64,000 nt of DNA from Phytohabitans aurantiacus (GTDB lineage: Bacteria; Actinomycetota; Actinomycetes; Mycobacteriales; Micromonosporaceae): positions 1-64,000 of the forward strand of contig NZ_BSDI01000040.1 in assembly GCF_027923225.1 (NCBI RefSeq). Reading direction: 5' to 3'. Each line of letters opens with the position of its first letter. The stretch's first letter is position 1. The translations under genes and the position numbers were made by a program. Of this stretch, positions 62,353-64,000 are shown piece after piece. A model generated the notes under the pieces. It did no database searches. It was not told the origin of the DNA and was given only the letters and a program-made list of their open reading frames with translations.

Positions 62353-62414
62353 CTTCGTGATCAGGGCGTCCCTCAAGCTGCCCTAACGCCTTCAGGGACG
62401 CCCTGATCACGAAG
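62353..62414. terminator. 21-bp perfect inverted repeat between manC and dgt
   Basis: CTTCGTGATCAGGGCGTCCCT at 62353-62373 is repeated in inverse at 62394-62414 with a 20-nt loop. Position directly after manC suits a terminator; the length is unusual and the right arm ends only 21 bp before the dgt start, so attenuation or a small mobile palindrome is possible. Confidence 0.55.
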
Positions 62415-62435
62415 GGGCAGGGCTAGGCTCCTGGA

Positions 62436-63644
62436 GTGAGTCGGGATTCCGAGCGCCTCGTCTTCGAGCCGCCCAAGGACACCGGGTACGGGCGCAGCCC
62501 GTACGAGCGAGACCGTGCCCGGGTGCTGCACTCGGCGGCGTTCCGGCGGCTCGCCGCGAAGACCCAGGTCCACACGGCCGGGTCGGACGACTTCCTCCGC
62601 ACGCGGCTCACCCACTCGCTCGAAGTGGCGCAGATCGCCCGCGAGATGGGGGCGCGGCTCGGCTGCGACCCCGACGTGGTGGACACGGCGGCGCTGGCGC
62701 ACGACCTGGGCCACCCGCCGTTCGGGCACAACGGCGAAGACGCCCTGGACAAGGCAGCGCGGGACTGTGGCGGGTTCGAGGGCAACGCGCAGACCCTTCG
62801 GGTACTGGCTCGGCTGGAAGCCAAGGTGGAGGGTGCCGGCCTCAACCTGACGCGAGCCTCCCTGGACGCCACCTGCAAGTACCCGTGGCGGCGCCGGCCC
62901 GGCCAGCGCAAGTTCGGCGTCTACGCCGACGACGCCGCGGTGTTCGACTGGGTGCGCGCCGGCGCGCCGGGCGAGACCCGGTGCCTGGAAGCCCAGGTCA
63001 TGGACTGGGCCGACGACGTGGCGTACTCGGTCCACGATGTCGAAGACGGCGTCCACGGCGGCTACATCGCGTTTCGCGGGCTGCTGGACGACCGCGACGA
63101 GCGGGCCGGCCTGTGCGCCGACGTGGCCGAGGCGTACTCCGCCGAGTCCGCCGCCGACCTCGAAGAGGCGCTCGTCGACCTGCTCGCCGATCCGGTGCTC
63201 GCGCCCCTGTCGCGGTACGACGGCAGCCACGGCGCGCTGGCCGCTCTCAAGGGCGTCACGAGTGTCCTCATCGGCCGGTTCGTGGCGGGAGCCGTCGAGG
63301 CGACCCAGGAACGTTTCGGCGACGGTCCACTACGGCGGTACGCGGCCGATCTCGTCGTGCCGCGGGCCGTACGGGCACAGTCCGCGCTGCTCAAGGGCAT
63401 GGCGCTGCGATACGTCATGCGCCGGCCGAACGCCGAGCATCGATACGTCGAGCAGCGCGAGATCCTCACGGAGCTGGTCCGGGCGCTTACGATCAGGGCG
63501 CCGGACGGACTCGATCCGGTATTCGAGCCGCTGTGGAAGGCCGCTCCCGACGACGCCGCGCGGCTTCGCGTGGTTGTCGACCAGGTGGCCTCCCTGACCG
63601 ACCCGGCGGCCGTAGCCTGGCATCAGCGGTTGACGGGAGGCTGA
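62436..63644 (+). CDS. dgt: deoxyguanosinetriphosphate triphosphohydrolase-like protein
   Basis: 402 aa HD-domain dNTPase. Metal-site motifs: RLTHSLEVAQIAR, ALAHDLGHPPFGHNGE, and MDWADDVAYSVHDVEDG. It hydrolyses dNTPs to deoxynucleosides and triphosphate; the family is often placed before dnaG in actinobacteria. GTG start at 62436. It is followed within 2 bp by a flavoprotein gene on the same strand. Confidence 0.92.
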   Translation: MSRDSERLVFEPPKDTGYGRSPYERDRARVLHSAAFRRLAAKTQVHTAGSDDFLRTRLTHSLEVAQIAREMGARLGCDPDVVDTAALAHDLGHPPFGHNGEDALDKAARDCGGFEGNAQTLRVLARLEAKVEGAGLNLTRASLDATCKYPWRRRPGQRKFGVYADDAAVFDWVRAGAPGETRCLEAQVMDWADDVAYSVHDVEDGVHGGYIAFRGLLDDRDERAGLCADVAEAYSAESAADLEEALVDLLADPVLAPLSRYDGSHGALAALKGVTSVLIGRFVAGAVEATQERFGDGPLRRYAADLVVPRAVRAQSALLKGMALRYVMRRPNAEHRYVEQREILTELVRALTIRAPDGLDPVFEPLWKAAPDDAARLRVVVDQVASLTDPAAVAWHQRLTGG

Positions 63645-63646
63645 CA

Positions 63647-64000
63647 TGCCCACGTTCGTGATCATCGGTGCGTCCCTCGCGGGCGCGAAGGCGGCGGAGA
63701 CGCTACGCGCCGAGGGCTTCGACGGGCGGATCGTGCTCGTCGGCGAGGAGACCGAGCGGCCGTACGAGCGGCCGCCACTGTCCAAGGGGTACATGCTCGG
63801 CAAGGAGCCGCGCGACAAGGCGTTCGTGCACGACGAGTCCTGGTACGCGGAGCACGACGTCGAGCTGATGCTGGGCCGCCGGGCCACCAACCTCGACGTC
63901 GCCGCTCGCACCGTCACGCTCGACGGCGTGGTCGAGCTGGCGTACGACAAGCTGCTGCTCGCCACGGGCTCCCGGGTCCGCACGCTGTCCGTGGCGGGCG
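63647..64000 (+). CDS. NAD(P)/FAD-dependent ferredoxin reductase-like protein, partial
   Basis: First 118 codons, running off the window. FVIIGASLAGAKAAETLR is an FAD-binding start, followed by VGEETERPYERPPLSKGYM and LLLATGSRVR, the pattern of oxygenase-type ferredoxin/rubredoxin reductases (FAD_NAD pyr_redox_2). It supplies electrons from NAD(P)H to ferredoxins. ATG at 63647, 2 bp after dgt stop, GGGAGGCTGAC upstream. It could in principle serve the P450, but it is far away and on the backbone side. Confidence 0.85.

Noticed and set aside
1..64000. CRISPR array
   Set aside because: No regularly spaced repeats of 25-40 bp are seen; the tandem repeats found are short doublets or a CCCA tract.

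Overview
The window is high-GC DNA with many GTG starts, GGAGG-type ribosome sites and 4-bp start/stop overlaps. It looks like an actinomycete. The gene families (Acg-type nitroreductase, roadblock/LC7 modules, ArsR-type MerR, EACC1-like conflict genes) fit a filamentous actinomycete, possibly Micromonosporaceae; this placement is inference from gene content only.

Layout. (1) 1-2.9 kb: a mercury-resistance cluster (small Cys-containing membrane protein, merA, divergent ArsR-type merR) and a lone arsR. (2) 3375-46490: a ~43 kb genomic island bounded by two 43-bp copies (42/43 identical) of the 3' half of a tRNA-Pro(GGG) gene, with a frameshifted tyrosine integrase at its right end. No conjugation, replication or phage structural genes are seen. 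(3) 46.5-64 kb: probable chromosomal backbone, with a hypoxia/dormancy-like block (universal stress protein, nitroreductase, alcohol dehydrogenase, phosphoketolase, cyclic-nucleotide-binding protein, cytochrome bd oxidase, pyruvate phosphate dikinase), a roadblock/DUF4388 block, then VOC protein, manC, dgt and a flavoprotein reductase.

Inside the island: a possible lipid-binding/lipoprotein/small membrane protein group (3.9-6.4 kb); an oxidative group with P450, LuxR-type (LAL) regulator, M19 dipeptidase, radical copper oxidase, MFS exporter and a lipoprotein (6.5-17.6 kb); transposon and SH3 remnants (18-19.2 kb); and three unusual systems. System A (19.4-31.9 kb, minus) is a tightly coupled six-gene operon: MoxR ATPase, DUF58, a transglutaminase whose catalytic Cys is Ala, a membrane-anchored beta-propeller/PKD/beta-helix protein, a 653-aa unknown protein, and a membrane protein with a Lon-like Ser-Lys protease domain plus WD40 repeats. 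System B (32.2-35.9 kb, plus), divergent from A, is an EACC1-like small protein plus a caspase/STAND ATPase/TPR protein, the layout of NLR-like conflict systems. System C (37.4-44.1 kb, plus) is a six-step cluster (Gly/Ala-rich protein, Cys-cluster coiled-coil protein, two further coiled-coil proteins, one of them with a PASTA domain) ending in a 1401-aa subtilase / FAD amine oxidase / M15 peptidase fusion. Two atypical receiver-type regulators lie between B and C. A, B and C are the best candidates for undescribed biology here.

Several frameshifts (integrase, a gene just upstream of it, the Crp-like gene) may be real decay or sequencing errors.
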